From positions 1-64,000 of the forward strand of contig NZ_QMIG01000006.1 of assembly GCF_003287285.1 (NCBI RefSeq): a stretch of DNA of 64,000 bases, in the 5' to 3' direction. The notes under the pieces are model-generated. The model saw nothing but the letters and a program-made list of their open reading frames with translations. It was not told where the DNA came from and did no database searches. Numbering within the stretch: position 1 is the stretch's first letter; every line of letters begins with the position of its first letter. This DNA is from Phytoactinopolyspora halophila (GTDB lineage Bacteria; Actinomycetota; Actinomycetes; Jiangellales; Jiangellaceae). Shown here in pieces: positions 51,916 through 60,308 of this stretch. Made by a program: the position numbers and the translations under genes.

Positions 51916-53124
51916 TCACGCCCTCACCACGCGACCGGTCACGTCGCCGAAGTCAATTCGAGATCCGTCGGCACCCGGTGCCGTCGCCGTGATCCGCACC
52001 TGGTCGCCGTCCTGGAGGAATGCCCGCGTGCTCCCATCGGCCAGGGTGAGATGTTCGGCCCCGTTCCACGTCAGTTCGAGCAACGATCCTCGCTGCTGCT
52101 TCTCCGGACCCGATACCGTTCCGGACGCGTAGAGATCGCCGGTGCGTACCGACGCGCCGTTGACCGTCATGTGCGCGAGCATCTGGGCCGGCGACCAGTA
52201 CATCTCCCGGTACTGCGGGCGGGCGACGACGTCGCCGTTGAGTTCGAGCGCGAGATCGAGGTCGAGGTTCCACGCCTCGTGTTCGGTCAGATACCCCATG
52301 GGCTCGGGATCCTGCGGCGGCACCGGTGTCCGCGCGTCCTGCAACGCCTGCAGCGGCACGATCCACGGCGAGATGGACGTGGCGAACGATTTGCCGAGGA
52401 ACGGCCCGAGGGGCACGTACTCCCAGGCCTGAATGTCCCGGGCGGACCAGTCGTTGACCAAGCAGGCGCCGAACACGTGGCCGGCGAAGTCCGCGGTGGT
52501 GAGGGGCGTACCGAGCGTACTGGGAACGCCGACGACGAATCCGACCTCCACCTCGACGTCGAGTTTCGCCGAGGGACCGAACGACGGCGTGTCGTCGGAC
52601 GGCGCCTTGCGCTGCCCGGACGGGCGAACCACGGGGGTATCCGACACGACCACGGTGCCCGAGCGGCCGTGGTAGCCCACCGGAAGGTGTTTCCAGTTCG
52701 GCAGCAAGGGGGTGGCGTCCGGGCGGAATATCCGTCCGACATTGGTGGCATGGTGCTCGCTGGCGTAGAAGTCCACGTAGTCGGCGACCTCGATCGGCAG
52801 GTGCAGCGTGACCTCGTCGAGTGGATGAAGTGCCGAACCGAGAGCGTCGCGGTGTGCGGAGTCCGTGAGCAGCTCGACGATGCGGGTCCGAACGCTCGTC
52901 CACGCCGCCGGGCCCGTGGCCATGAAGGCGTTCAGCGATGGCCGGGCGAACACGTCGTTGTCGATCTCCGGCTGATCGGCGAACGCGGCGGCGAGATCCA
53001 GCACGTGATCGCCGATACGCACGCCCACGCGGGGCTCGGCGCCCGCGGGCGCGAACACCCCGTACGGCAGGTTCTGCAATCCGAACCCGGAACCCTCCGG
53101 TATGGGTACCCACGTCTCGTTCAC
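51916..53124 (-). CDS. fahA: Fumarylacetoacetase
   Basis: A 402-residue enzyme for the last step of tyrosine degradation, splitting fumarylacetoacetate to fumarate and acetoacetate. The N-terminal SH3-like domain starts WVPIPEGSGFGLQNLPYGVF. The catalytic region has DFYASEHHATNVGRIFR (metal Asp and catalytic His), the metal pair in VEVEVGFVVG and NDWSARDIQAWEYVPLGPFLGKSF. GTG start at 53124. A palindromic repeat lies immediately upstream at 53152-53222. It is separated by that repeat from the hypothetical gene and hmgA, which share its pathway. Confidence 0.94.
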   Translation of the reverse strand: MNETWVPIPEGSGFGLQNLPYGVFAPAGAEPRVGVRIGDHVLDLAAAFADQPEIDNDVFARPSLNAFMATGPAAWTSVRTRIVELLTDSAHRDALGSALHPLDEVTLHLPIEVADYVDFYASEHHATNVGRIFRPDATPLLPNWKHLPVGYHGRSGTVVVSDTPVVRPSGQRKAPSDDTPSFGPSAKLDVEVEVGFVVGVPSTLGTPLTTADFAGHVFGACLVNDWSARDIQAWEYVPLGPFLGKSFATSISPWIVPLQALQDARTPVPPQDPEPMGYLTEHEAWNLDLDLALELNGDVVARPQYREMYWSPAQMLAHMTVNGASVRTGDLYASGTVSGPEKQQRGSLLELTWNGAEHLTLADGSTRAFLQDGDQVRITATAPGADGSRIDFGDVTGRVVRA

Positions 53125-53151
53125 TCGTCGATCATCCTTTCTCCCACCCCT

Positions 53152-53222
53152 CTCCTTTCCCATGATCATGAACACTAGTCGGCTCATATCCTCGACTAGT
53201 GTTCATGATCATGGGAAAGGAG
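53152..53222. repeat. Palindromic repeat, copy A
   Basis: Perfect 30-bp inverted arms at 53152-53181 and 53193-53222 enclose 11 bases. The core CCCATGATCATGAACAC is shared with copy B at 61526-61606, while the outer flanks differ in sequence yet still pair within each copy. It separates fahA from the upstream hypothetical gene and reaches into the end of that gene's coding frame. Confidence 0.9.
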
Positions 53223-54086
53223 GGTGAGGTTGCGGGCCTCGGCCAGCGGTGTGCTCGTGCTGCACGAACCGTAACTGACCAGTATCGCCCGCGCCCGCTC
53301 GGCAGCCTCGTCATCCACGTCTTTCACCCGGCGGATCAGCTGGGACGCGTCGTCCATCCGCAGCGTCCGGGCGACGACGTCGGCGTCCGCTCCGAGCACG
53401 GCGTCGACAGTGGCCACGAGCACGTTCACGTAGCCGTGATGCACGAAGCCGGTGCTCGCGTCGGTGTGCCGGACCGCGTGGTGCAGTCCTGCCGTCGCCT
53501 TCACCATCACACCTGTACGTGCCGCCGCGACCAGGGCGAGGGCGAGCTGCTCCGGCGACGGGAACAGCTCAGCGCGGACGCCGCCACAGCGTAGCTTTAC
53601 CCCGACCGGCCGCCCCTGCGCTCCCGCCGCGATGGCCTCGACCAGGATCGGGACGTCGTTCCACGACACCGGCTCGACAAAGAGGGGAACCTCGTCCGCG
53701 ACCCCCGCCTCTGATACGGCAGTCAGCGCGGCGCCCAGCGCCGCACCGGGATCACCATGCCCGGTACGCGCCAGCGGGAACTCCACTCCAGCCAGCGCCA
53801 GCCGCTCATCTGCCGCGACCTGTGCGACGGCATCGGCGAGACCATCCGCACCCGAGTCCGCGATCAGGCCGACGTCGAAGTGATCGGTACCGGCCAGCGC
53901 TTCCCGCAGCTCGGTGATGCGCGAGACGGGGCACAGAAACCGATGGGTGAGAACGGGGCTGGCCGCGCCCAGATCGGCTCGATGGCGGGCGACGGCGTCG
54001 GGCATGTCCAGCGCCGTGGGCGGAAAGAGGCCGGCGTCGTCCACGAGCGCTCGCATCAGGCTTGAGGCGACCGGTGCCGGGCTCAT
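53196..54086 (-). CDS. Conserved hypothetical protein of the homogentisate locus
   Basis: A 296-residue protein I cannot assign to a named family. The sequence reads like an alpha/beta barrel: ALAGVEFPLAR, VPLFVEPVSW, PVGVKLRCGG and GVMVKATAGLHHAVRH could be successive strands with a lysine and histidines near their ends. The ATG overlaps the hmgA stop (ATGA), so it is translated with that gene. The final residues (LLSHDHEH) and the TAG stop are encoded by palindromic repeat copy A, so the original C-terminus has probably been replaced. A role in tyrosine catabolism is inferred from position only. Confidence 0.7.
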   Translation of the reverse strand: MSPAPVASSLMRALVDDAGLFPPTALDMPDAVARHRADLGAASPVLTHRFLCPVSRITELREALAGTDHFDVGLIADSGADGLADAVAQVAADERLALAGVEFPLARTGHGDPGAALGAALTAVSEAGVADEVPLFVEPVSWNDVPILVEAIAAGAQGRPVGVKLRCGGVRAELFPSPEQLALALVAAARTGVMVKATAGLHHAVRHTDASTGFVHHGYVNVLVATVDAVLGADADVVARTLRMDDASQLIRRVKDVDDEAAERARAILVSYGSCSTSTPLAEARNLTLLSHDHEH

Positions 54087-55288
54087 CCCTGGGCCCTCCG
54101 CGCCCACGTCCACGCATACTCCGGATCCTCGCACGCCAGGCCACCCTCGCCGAGCTGCAACGGGGCGAAGGTGTCTACCATGACGGCCAACTCGTCGAAG
54201 TACTCGACGCCGATACTGCGCTCGTAGGCACCCGGCTGCGGCCCGTGCGACCAGCCTCCCGGGTGCAGCGAGATAGAACCCTGGCCGATACCGGAACCCT
54301 TGCGGGCCTCGTAGTTGCCGCCGCAGTAGAACATGACCTCATCGGAGTCGACGTTCGAGTGGTAGTAAGGCACGGGGATGGACAGCGGGTGGTAATCCAC
54401 CTTCCTCGGCACGAAGTTGCAGATGACGAAGTTGTGGCCCTCGAAAGCCTGATGGACCGGCGGGGGCTGGTGAACCCGCCCGGTGATCGGTTCGAAATCG
54501 GAGACGTTGAACGTGAACGGATACAGGCACCCGTCCCAGCCGACGACATCGAACGGATGCTTCGAGTAGACGAATCGGGTGCCCACGAGACCCTGTGCAC
54601 CGCGATGCTTGACATACACCTCGACGTCGTCGCCATCGATCACGAGCGGTTCCGTCGGCCCGTGCAGGTCGCGCTCGCAGTACGGGGCGTGCTCTAGGAA
54701 CTGGCCGTAGCGGGACAGGTATCGCTTGGGCGGTGCGATGTGCGAGTTGGCCTCGATCACGTAGGCACGCAGTGGCTCGTCGCCGTGTGGGAGCCAGCGG
54801 TGCGTCGTCGCCCGCGGCACGATCACTTGGTCACCCTGCCGGACCGGGAGCACACCGAAGACCGTTTCGACGGTGCCGGAGCCGGATTCGATGTACACGC
54901 ACTCGTCGCCCACGGCATTGCGATACAGCGGCGACGTCTCGCCTGCAACGACGTAGGAGATACGCACGTCGGCATTACCGAGGACGAGCCTGCGGCCGGT
55001 GACGACGTCGATCGACTTCCACGCCATCTCCCCGGCATCCGCGAACAGATCGTGCAGCTTCAAGTGCCGGGGTTTGAGGGGGTGATTTGCCGTGAGCGAG
55101 AGATCGGGGAGCTCCCACGGCTGGGCATCGGCGATGGTCGACGGGATGGTGCGGTGATAGAGCAAGGACGAGTCGCTGGAGAACCCTTCCTCACCCATGA
55201 GTTCTTCGTAGTACAGGCCACCGTCTGGGCGGCGGTGTTGCGTGTGCCGTTTCGGTGGGACATCGCCCACGCATCGGTAATGCGCCAT
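54083..55288 (-). CDS. hmgA: Homogentisate 1,2-dioxygenase
   Basis: A 401-residue cupin-fold iron enzyme that opens the homogentisate ring to maleylacetoacetate. Characteristic segments are the YRCVGDVPPKRHTQHR start, QVIVPRATTHRW, the PFTFNVSDFEPITGRVHQPPPVHQAFEG block and the iron-site region PYYHSNVDSDEVMFY with the later SLHPGGWSHGPQPG histidines. It is first in the run with the hypothetical protein and fahA. A palindrome in the divergent promoter region and the facing IclR gene indicate specific regulation. Confidence 0.95.
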   Translation of the reverse strand: MAHYRCVGDVPPKRHTQHRRPDGGLYYEELMGEEGFSSDSSLLYHRTIPSTIADAQPWELPDLSLTANHPLKPRHLKLHDLFADAGEMAWKSIDVVTGRRLVLGNADVRISYVVAGETSPLYRNAVGDECVYIESGSGTVETVFGVLPVRQGDQVIVPRATTHRWLPHGDEPLRAYVIEANSHIAPPKRYLSRYGQFLEHAPYCERDLHGPTEPLVIDGDDVEVYVKHRGAQGLVGTRFVYSKHPFDVVGWDGCLYPFTFNVSDFEPITGRVHQPPPVHQAFEGHNFVICNFVPRKVDYHPLSIPVPYYHSNVDSDEVMFYCGGNYEARKGSGIGQGSISLHPGGWSHGPQPGAYERSIGVEYFDELAVMVDTFAPLQLGEGGLACEDPEYAWTWARRAQG

Positions 55289-55328
55289 CGTCGGCCTCCT
55301 CGCCACGATGCTTGACCAGAGCGAATAT

Positions 55329-55343
55329 CGCACTTAATGTGCG
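55329..55343. promoter_or_regulatory. IclR operator candidate
   Basis: CGCAC-TTAAT-GTGCG is a perfect 15-bp palindrome midway between hmgA and the IclR gene, 41 bases ahead of hmgA. A related half-site GGCAC follows at 55349-55353. Size and position suit an IclR dimer repressing hmgA. Confidence 0.7.
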
Positions 55344-55390
55344 TTTAAGGCACTATTGACACTAGGTACCGGCCGGAAGCCCGTCAAGAC

Positions 55391-56119
55391 ATGACCGACC
55401 CCGAGTACGCCACGACGACGCCCGTGGCCCCATCGATGCCTGCCACCGCACCCACCGCGGGGTCGAAGACGCTGGACAACGGCGTACGATTACTCAAGAC
55501 ACTGGCCCGGCATCCGCGCGGGCTAACCATGACCGACCTGGCCACAGCACTGGGTGTACATCGCACCGGCGTCTACCGCCTGCTCGGCACGCTTACGCGC
55601 CACGGCCTGGTCACGCAGACACCCGACAATCGCTACCGGCTCGGCCTCGCCGTCATCGAGCTGTCCGGTGCCGTCCGGCCCGACCTACAGTCCATCGCCC
55701 ATCCCGTGCTGCGAGAGCTGGCCGACCATACCGACGCCACCGCATTCCTCTCGCTCCTCGACGGGGACGACGTGGTCAGCACCCTGGTGGTCGAACCGCT
55801 GCATGCCGACGCGCACGTGGCATACCGGGTAGGAACCCGCCATCCGGCGACGCGCGGCTCCGCGGGCATGGCAATTCTCGGCGCGCTTCCGCCTCGTGCC
55901 GGTGAACGGGAAGAGATCGCCGTCGCGCGCGAGCGTGGCTACTCGGTCAGTCAGGGCGAGATCCAGCGAGGTGCCTGGGGTCTTGCCGCCCCCGTGCGAC
56001 CCCGCACCGGCACTCCGGAGGCTTCTGTCGGTGTCGTGGCACTCCAGCCACTCGACGAGGACGAGGTCGCACGCCTCGTGATCGACGCGGCCGGCGCGAT
56101 CGGCGCGCTCGTGCCCTGA
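55391..56119 (+). CDS. IclR family regulator of homogentisate genes
   Basis: A 242-residue regulator. The winged helix (LDNGVRLLKTLARHPRGLTM, ALGVHRTGVYRLLGTLTRHG) is followed by the IclR effector domain, slightly shorter than usual (YRVGTRHPATRGSAGMAILGA). The ligand is probably homogentisate or a related intermediate, as inferred from the divergent hmgA. The first 25 residues are a Pro/Thr/Ala-rich extension, so translation may start later. Confidence 0.88.
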   Translation: MTDPEYATTTPVAPSMPATAPTAGSKTLDNGVRLLKTLARHPRGLTMTDLATALGVHRTGVYRLLGTLTRHGLVTQTPDNRYRLGLAVIELSGAVRPDLQSIAHPVLRELADHTDATAFLSLLDGDDVVSTLVVEPLHADAHVAYRVGTRHPATRGSAGMAILGALPPRAGEREEIAVARERGYSVSQGEIQRGAWGLAAPVRPRTGTPEASVGVVALQPLDEDEVARLVIDAAGAIGALVP

Positions 56120-56146
56120 TGACCAGCGGTACGTCACCGCGTACAG

Positions 56147-56566
56147 CTAAGAGGCGCCAACGACGGCCGGGGCATCCACCATGTCCAGCGTGCGGCGAGC
56201 GGCAGCCACCGCCGCGGGGCGGGTCCAGTAATAGACCCACGTGCCGCGGCGCTCACCATCGATCAGGCCCGCTTCACGCAACACCTTGAGGTGGTGGCTG
56301 ATGGTGGGTTGCCGAAGTTGGAAGCTCGCGACCAGGTCACACACGCAGATGCCGTCCTTCGAATTCGCGGCGATCAGCGCCAGGAGCTGTAGCCGCACCG
56401 GATCGGCGAGCGCCTTGAACAGCGCGGCTTGTTCGACCGCGTCCTCCGCACCCAGCGGCGCGGGTTCGGCCCCACAACAGCTCACCCGATCCGCCGCCGT
56501 GTCCGGCGACGTGTGCTCGGGCTCGCAGCAACTCGCCGGGTCGGTGGCTCCATCGTGGATCGACAT
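56147..56566 (-). CDS. arsR: ArsR family metalloregulator
   Basis: A 139-residue repressor. A cysteine-rich N-terminus (SCCEPEH, SCCGAEP) precedes the ArsR winged helix: LFKALADPVRLQLLALI, DGICVCDLVASFQLRQPTISHHL and EAGLIDGERRGTWVYYW. The CVC pair in the ICVCDL helix is the classic arsenite-sensing site; the extra N-terminal Cys pairs may add ligands. It is divergent from arsM with palindromes between them. Confidence 0.93.
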   Translation of the reverse strand: MSIHDGATDPASCCEPEHTSPDTAADRVSCCGAEPAPLGAEDAVEQAALFKALADPVRLQLLALIAANSKDGICVCDLVASFQLRQPTISHHLKVLREAGLIDGERRGTWVYYWTRPAAVAAARRTLDMVDAPAVVGAS

Positions 56567-56640
56567 GTTTCTATATTGACATCTATCGATGAATGGTGCC
56601 ACAGTTGCCTCTTATATAGATGCCTATCTATTAAAGAAGT
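56567..56640. promoter_or_regulatory. ArsR operator region
   Basis: ATAGAT-N4-ATCTAT at 56616-56631 is a clean palindrome and a related sequence, GACATCTATCGATG, lies at 56578-56591 just ahead of arsR. Both contain ATCTAT, and the region is AT-rich in contrast to its surroundings, as expected for divergent metal-responsive promoters. Confidence 0.65.
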
Positions 56641-56707
56641 TCACGATGCCGCGACAGACTCCGCGACATTGGCCACACCCGTCATCCGCCACCCCGAACG
56701 GAGACTC

Positions 56708-57508
56708 ATGAGTACCAACGACCTACGCGAACAAGTTCGGCAAAGCTACGCGGCCTCCGCCCGTGCCGTGACCACACCGGCCGAACCGGCCGACGCCGTG
56801 AAGCAAGGCGGCTGTTGCGACTCAAGCACGGCATCCAGCAGCTGCGGCCCCAGCGACGTCGAAGTCGTCGACGGCTTCGGCGCACAGCTGTACGAGACCG
56901 AAGATCAAGACCTGCTGCCCGCCGAAGCGCTAGCTGCCAGCCTCGGCTGCGGCAATCCCCTTGCCGTGGCCGAGCTACGCCCCGGCGAGACCGTTCTCGA
57001 CCTCGGCTCCGGTGGCGGCATCGACGTGCTGCTTTCCGCGCAGCGCGTCGGACCGGAAGGCAAAGTGTACGGCCTGGACATGACCGAAGAGATGCTCGCT
57101 CTCGCACTCGCCAACGCGCGCCAGGCCGGCGCCAGCAACGTCGAGTTCCTCAAGGGAACCATCGAAGAGGTACCGCTACCGGCCGGCACCATCGACGTCG
57201 TGATCTCCAACTGCGTCGTCAACCTCTCCACCGACAAGCCGGCCGTGTTTGCCGAGATGTACCGCGTTCTCAAGCCCGGTGGACGCGTCGGCATCACCGA
57301 CGTCCTCGCCGAGGACCACCTGAGCCCGGCCAAGCGGGCCGAGCGGGGCTCCTACGTCGGCTGCATCGCAGGTGCGCTGTCGTTCTCCGAGTACCGCGCC
57401 GGTCTGATCGAAGCCGGCTTCGCCGACGCCACGGTGGAGCCGACACATCAGGTCACGGATGGGATGCATTCCGCGATCGTCCGCGCGACGAAGGCACCAG
57501 CCAGCTAG
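56708..57508 (+). CDS. arsM: Arsenite S-adenosylmethionine methyltransferase
   Basis: A 266-residue ArsM that methylates As(III) with SAM, yielding volatile methylarsines. The three arsenic-binding cysteines are present: Cys81 (LGCGNP), Cys169 (SNCVVNL) and Cys219 (YVGCIAGA). The SAM motif VLDLGSGGGIDVLLSA starts at residue 96. An additional CC pair near residue 36, in a short N-terminal cysteine-rich stretch (QGGCCDSS), may help capture metal. It is controlled by the divergent ArsR. Confidence 0.94.
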   Translation: MSTNDLREQVRQSYAASARAVTTPAEPADAVKQGGCCDSSTASSSCGPSDVEVVDGFGAQLYETEDQDLLPAEALAASLGCGNPLAVAELRPGETVLDLGSGGGIDVLLSAQRVGPEGKVYGLDMTEEMLALALANARQAGASNVEFLKGTIEEVPLPAGTIDVVISNCVVNLSTDKPAVFAEMYRVLKPGGRVGITDVLAEDHLSPAKRAERGSYVGCIAGALSFSEYRAGLIEAGFADATVEPTHQVTDGMHSAIVRATKAPAS

Positions 57509-57586
57509 ATCCGAGGAAACTCGACCGGATGATCCGACAGCCCGGCAGTCCGACAGTCCGACGGCGAACCGGATCTTCCCGGAAGA

Positions 57587-58567
57587 TTATGCGGGCAGGT
57601 GAGCAGGCTGGGTGATCCGCCGGAGCTCGGGTTCGCTGGCGTTGGCCCCGGTACACATCACCGCGACGCGCTCGCCGGCGAACCGGCCCGGATAGGCCAG
57701 GAGGGCGGCAAGCGCGGCCGCGCCGGCGCCTTCGGCGAGCGTGTGCGCGTCGCGCAGCATCACCCACTGCGCTTCGAGGATGGTGGCGTCGTCGACGAGC
57801 AGGAAGTCGGCCAGGCGCTCCTGCATCACGCTCTGGGTGAGCTCGAACCCGCAGCCGGTGGCCAGGCCTTCCGCCTTTGACCGGTTCGGCCGCCGCATCA
57901 TCTCTCTGGCTTCCCAGGAGTCGTGCGCGGCCGGCGACGCCGACGACTGCACGGCGACGACCTCGCACGCCGGCGCCAGCGCGGAAGCAACCAGGCAGGC
58001 ACCTGCCGCACCGCTACCGCCTCCCACCGGAACGAGCACGACATCGACGTCGGGCTCCTGTTCGAAGAGCTCGACGTAGGCCGTGGCGACGCCCGCGATG
58101 AGCGCGGGCTCGTTGCCGGCGCTCACCATTCGGGCGCCTCGCTCGGCGGCGATCTTCTCTGCCAGTTCGCGTGCCTCGTCGAGCGTCTCTCCCGACTCGA
58201 TGAGTTCGGCACCTCGAGCTCGCACGGCCGCCGCCTTCGCGGCGTTCGGATTCTCCGGCATCACGATCACGCAGGACGCTCCGGTCTGCGCCGCAGCGTA
58301 GGCCAGCGACTGCGCGTGGTTGCCCGTGGAGTAGGCCACGATGCCGCGCTCGCGCTCCGCAGGAGCCATCGTGGCCAGGAGGTTAAGGCCACCACGGACC
58401 TTGAACGCTCCTGTCGGCTGCGCGTTCTCGTGCTTGATCAGGGCGTGCACGCCCACAGTGGAATCCAGCGCCGGATACGACCACAGCGGGGTGGGCGGGA
58501 GCTGGCCGTCGAGCACGCGCCGGGCCCGAAAGATGTCGCCGATGGTGGGGAGCTGGAAGACTGGCAT
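57587..58567 (-). CDS. Threonine/serine dehydratase family PLP enzyme
   Basis: A 326-residue fold-type II PLP enzyme. The cofactor lysine is Lys56 in PTGAFKVRGG, asparagine in STGNHAQSLAYAA faces the ring and the phosphate loop is PVGGGSGAAGA. There is no C-terminal ACT regulatory domain, as in catabolic dehydratases. The exact substrate (threonine, serine or a related hydroxy amino acid) is not set by these motifs. It is divergent from a LysR gene. Confidence 0.88.
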   Translation of the reverse strand: MPVFQLPTIGDIFRARRVLDGQLPPTPLWSYPALDSTVGVHALIKHENAQPTGAFKVRGGLNLLATMAPAERERGIVAYSTGNHAQSLAYAAAQTGASCVIVMPENPNAAKAAAVRARGAELIESGETLDEARELAEKIAAERGARMVSAGNEPALIAGVATAYVELFEQEPDVDVVLVPVGGGSGAAGACLVASALAPACEVVAVQSSASPAAHDSWEAREMMRRPNRSKAEGLATGCGFELTQSVMQERLADFLLVDDATILEAQWVMLRDAHTLAEGAGAAALAALLAYPGRFAGERVAVMCTGANASEPELRRITQPAHLPA

Positions 58568-58647
58568 GTGACCACGATGTCACGCGCTAAACGATAGGTC
58601 CAATATAGGTTTTCAACAAAAGCATCGAATATATCTATGATTGAGCC
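58568..58647. promoter_or_regulatory. LysR binding region
   Basis: The AT-rich intergenic gap between the dehydratase and LysR genes contains ATAGGT twice with an 11-bp period (58594-58599 and 58605-58610), suitable for adjacent LysR subunits on one face of the helix. Confidence 0.4.
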
Positions 58648-59541
58648 ATGGATCTCACCCGGCTGCGAGTGTTCGCCGCCGTCGCGCGGCACGGTTCGGT
58701 CACCGGCGCGGCCGAAGCCTTGCACTATGCCCAGCCATCGATCAGCCACCACCTCGCCCGGCTCGAAGCCGAAGTCGGCACGCCCCTCATCCAGCGCGCA
58801 GGGCGTGGCGTCCGGCTCACCCAAGCCGGGCGCCTCCTCGCGCTCCGCGCCGAGGAGATCCTGGGCCGGGTCGACTCCATCCAAACGGAGCTCGCAGCCC
58901 ACGCCGGCCTTCGAGCCGGCCGGGTACGGCTGGCGGCGTTCCCGTCTGCTCTCGCCACGCTCGTGCCGCCTGCGGCCGCCCGGCTTGCCGTCGACGCTCC
59001 GGAGCTCGAACTCGCCCTCGTCGAGGCCGAGCCCCCGGAATCTCTCGCCGCGCTACGCAACGGCGACGTCGACGTCGCGCTGGCCTTCGAACACGACACT
59101 CCGGCAACACCCGCACCGGCCATCACCTCGACGGTGCTGCTGGAGGAACCTCTCTACGTGGTCACGCCCCTGCATCGCACCTGGGAGGGGCGCCGTTCCG
59201 CCCTGGCGACCTACGCCGACGAACGCTGGATCGCCGGATGCGAGCGGTGCCGCGCGCACCTCCTGGCCTCGTGCGCCGAAGCCGGATTCACCCCGACGAT
59301 CGAGTTCGAGACCGACGACTATGTGGCGGCGCAGGCACTCGTCGCCGCGGGCGTGGGCGTGACGACGCTGCCCGGGCTGGCCCTGCTGGCCAGCCGCAAC
59401 GACGACGTGCGTATCGACCCGATCCCCGGCGATCATCGCCGCGTGATCGCGGTGACATACGGGACGCCACACGCACGCCCCGTTCAGGCCTTCCTCGACA
59501 TCCTCATGGCCACGCTCACCCCACCCGATTGGCCGGCGTAG
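58648..59541 (+). CDS. LysR family regulator
   Basis: A 297-residue regulator with an N-terminal winged helix (DLTRLRVFAAVARHGSVTGA, QPSISHHLARLEAEVGTPL) and a periplasmic-binding-protein-like effector domain (RVRLAAFPSALATLVPPAAA; later VAAGVGVTTLPGLAL). It is divergent from the PLP dehydratase gene, its probable target. Its ATG follows a short AT-rich promoter region. Confidence 0.92.
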   Translation: MDLTRLRVFAAVARHGSVTGAAEALHYAQPSISHHLARLEAEVGTPLIQRAGRGVRLTQAGRLLALRAEEILGRVDSIQTELAAHAGLRAGRVRLAAFPSALATLVPPAAARLAVDAPELELALVEAEPPESLAALRNGDVDVALAFEHDTPATPAPAITSTVLLEEPLYVVTPLHRTWEGRRSALATYADERWIAGCERCRAHLLASCAEAGFTPTIEFETDDYVAAQALVAAGVGVTTLPGLALLASRNDDVRIDPIPGDHRRVIAVTYGTPHARPVQAFLDILMATLTPPDWPA

Positions 59542-59597
59542 ATACGTCAGGCTCGGACGCAGGATAGCTATACAGGCATGTTGATATGGTTAGCAAT

Positions 59598-59840
59598 ATG
59601 AAGACGACCGTAGATCTGTCTGATGTGCTCCTCCGAGAAGCGCAGGAGACCGCACAACGGAAGAACACGACCTTGAAAGCACTGATCGAGTCCGGTCTGC
59701 GCAAGGTTCTGGCCGAGCAGTCCGAACGCTCGCAGTTCACGCTTCAGGACGCGAGCGTCGATGGCCGTGGGCTGCAGGACGAGTTCCGGAATGCTGGGTG
59801 GGAAAAAGTGCGGGACACCATCTACGAGCGCACTACATGA
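59598..59840 (+). CDS. VapB-type antitoxin
   Basis: An 80-residue protein. KTTVDLSDVLLREAQETAQR is a ribbon-helix-helix start of the VapB/DUF2191 kind; the C-terminal part would wrap the toxin. Start at 59598, or 59586 with four more residues. Its stop overlaps the toxin start (ATGA). Confidence 0.85.
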   Translation: MKTTVDLSDVLLREAQETAQRKNTTLKALIESGLRKVLAEQSERSQFTLQDASVDGRGLQDEFRNAGWEKVRDTIYERTT

Positions 59841-60274
59841 TCGCCCTAGATACGAACATCCTGGTCTACGCGCACCGCCAGGATTCCGAGTTTCATAGCG
59901 CAGCTGCCCAGCAGGTCAAGGCGCTTGCTGAGGACATAGCCACCTGGGCGATTCCTTGGCCGTGCATTCACGAGTTCTTTGCCATCGCGACTCATCCGAA
60001 GATCTATGACCCGCCCAGCACCACAGAGCAGGCCATCATCCAGATCGAGGCCTGGCTCCAATCTCCGAGCCTGACCGTCCTCGGCGAACCGCACGGATAC
60101 TGGAACGAATTGAAGACGCTACTCGACAGCGGAAAGATCAAAGGTTCCGCCGTGCACGACGCCCGAATCGCCGCACTTTGCAGTTCCCACGGTGTGCGCG
60201 AACTCTGGAGCGCCGATCGCGACTTCAGCCGGTTTCCGTCGTTGCGGGTACGGAATCCGCTCCTCCAGCAGTAG
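59837..60274 (+). CDS. PIN domain toxin (VapC-type)
   Basis: A 145-residue PIN-domain ribonuclease. The acidic residues are Asp5 (ALDTNILVYA), Glu46 (CIHEFFAIA), Asp108 (AVHDARIAAL) and Asp127 (SADRDFSRF), a complete active site. The sequence differs clearly from the VapC at 20374, so this is a separate family. Convergent with paaE, whose stop is 32 bases away. Confidence 0.9.
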   Translation: MIALDTNILVYAHRQDSEFHSAAAQQVKALAEDIATWAIPWPCIHEFFAIATHPKIYDPPSTTEQAIIQIEAWLQSPSLTVLGEPHGYWNELKTLLDSGKIKGSAVHDARIAALCSSHGVRELWSADRDFSRFPSLRVRNPLLQQ

Positions 60275-60308
60275 CGATGGAGCGGCAGATCCTCGGAAAG
60301 GACGTCGC

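Noticed and set aside
53140-53230. Copy A of the palindromic repeat as the true N-terminus of fumarylacetoacetase
   Set aside because: The frame is open through the repeat, but family similarity begins at WVPIPEGSGFG just after the GTG at 53124; the extra residues come from the repeat.
57587-58567. Assignment of the dehydratase as hydroxyectoine-specific EutB
   Set aside because: The protein has the general dehydratase motifs, but no ectoine catabolism genes are nearby, so the specific name is not justified.
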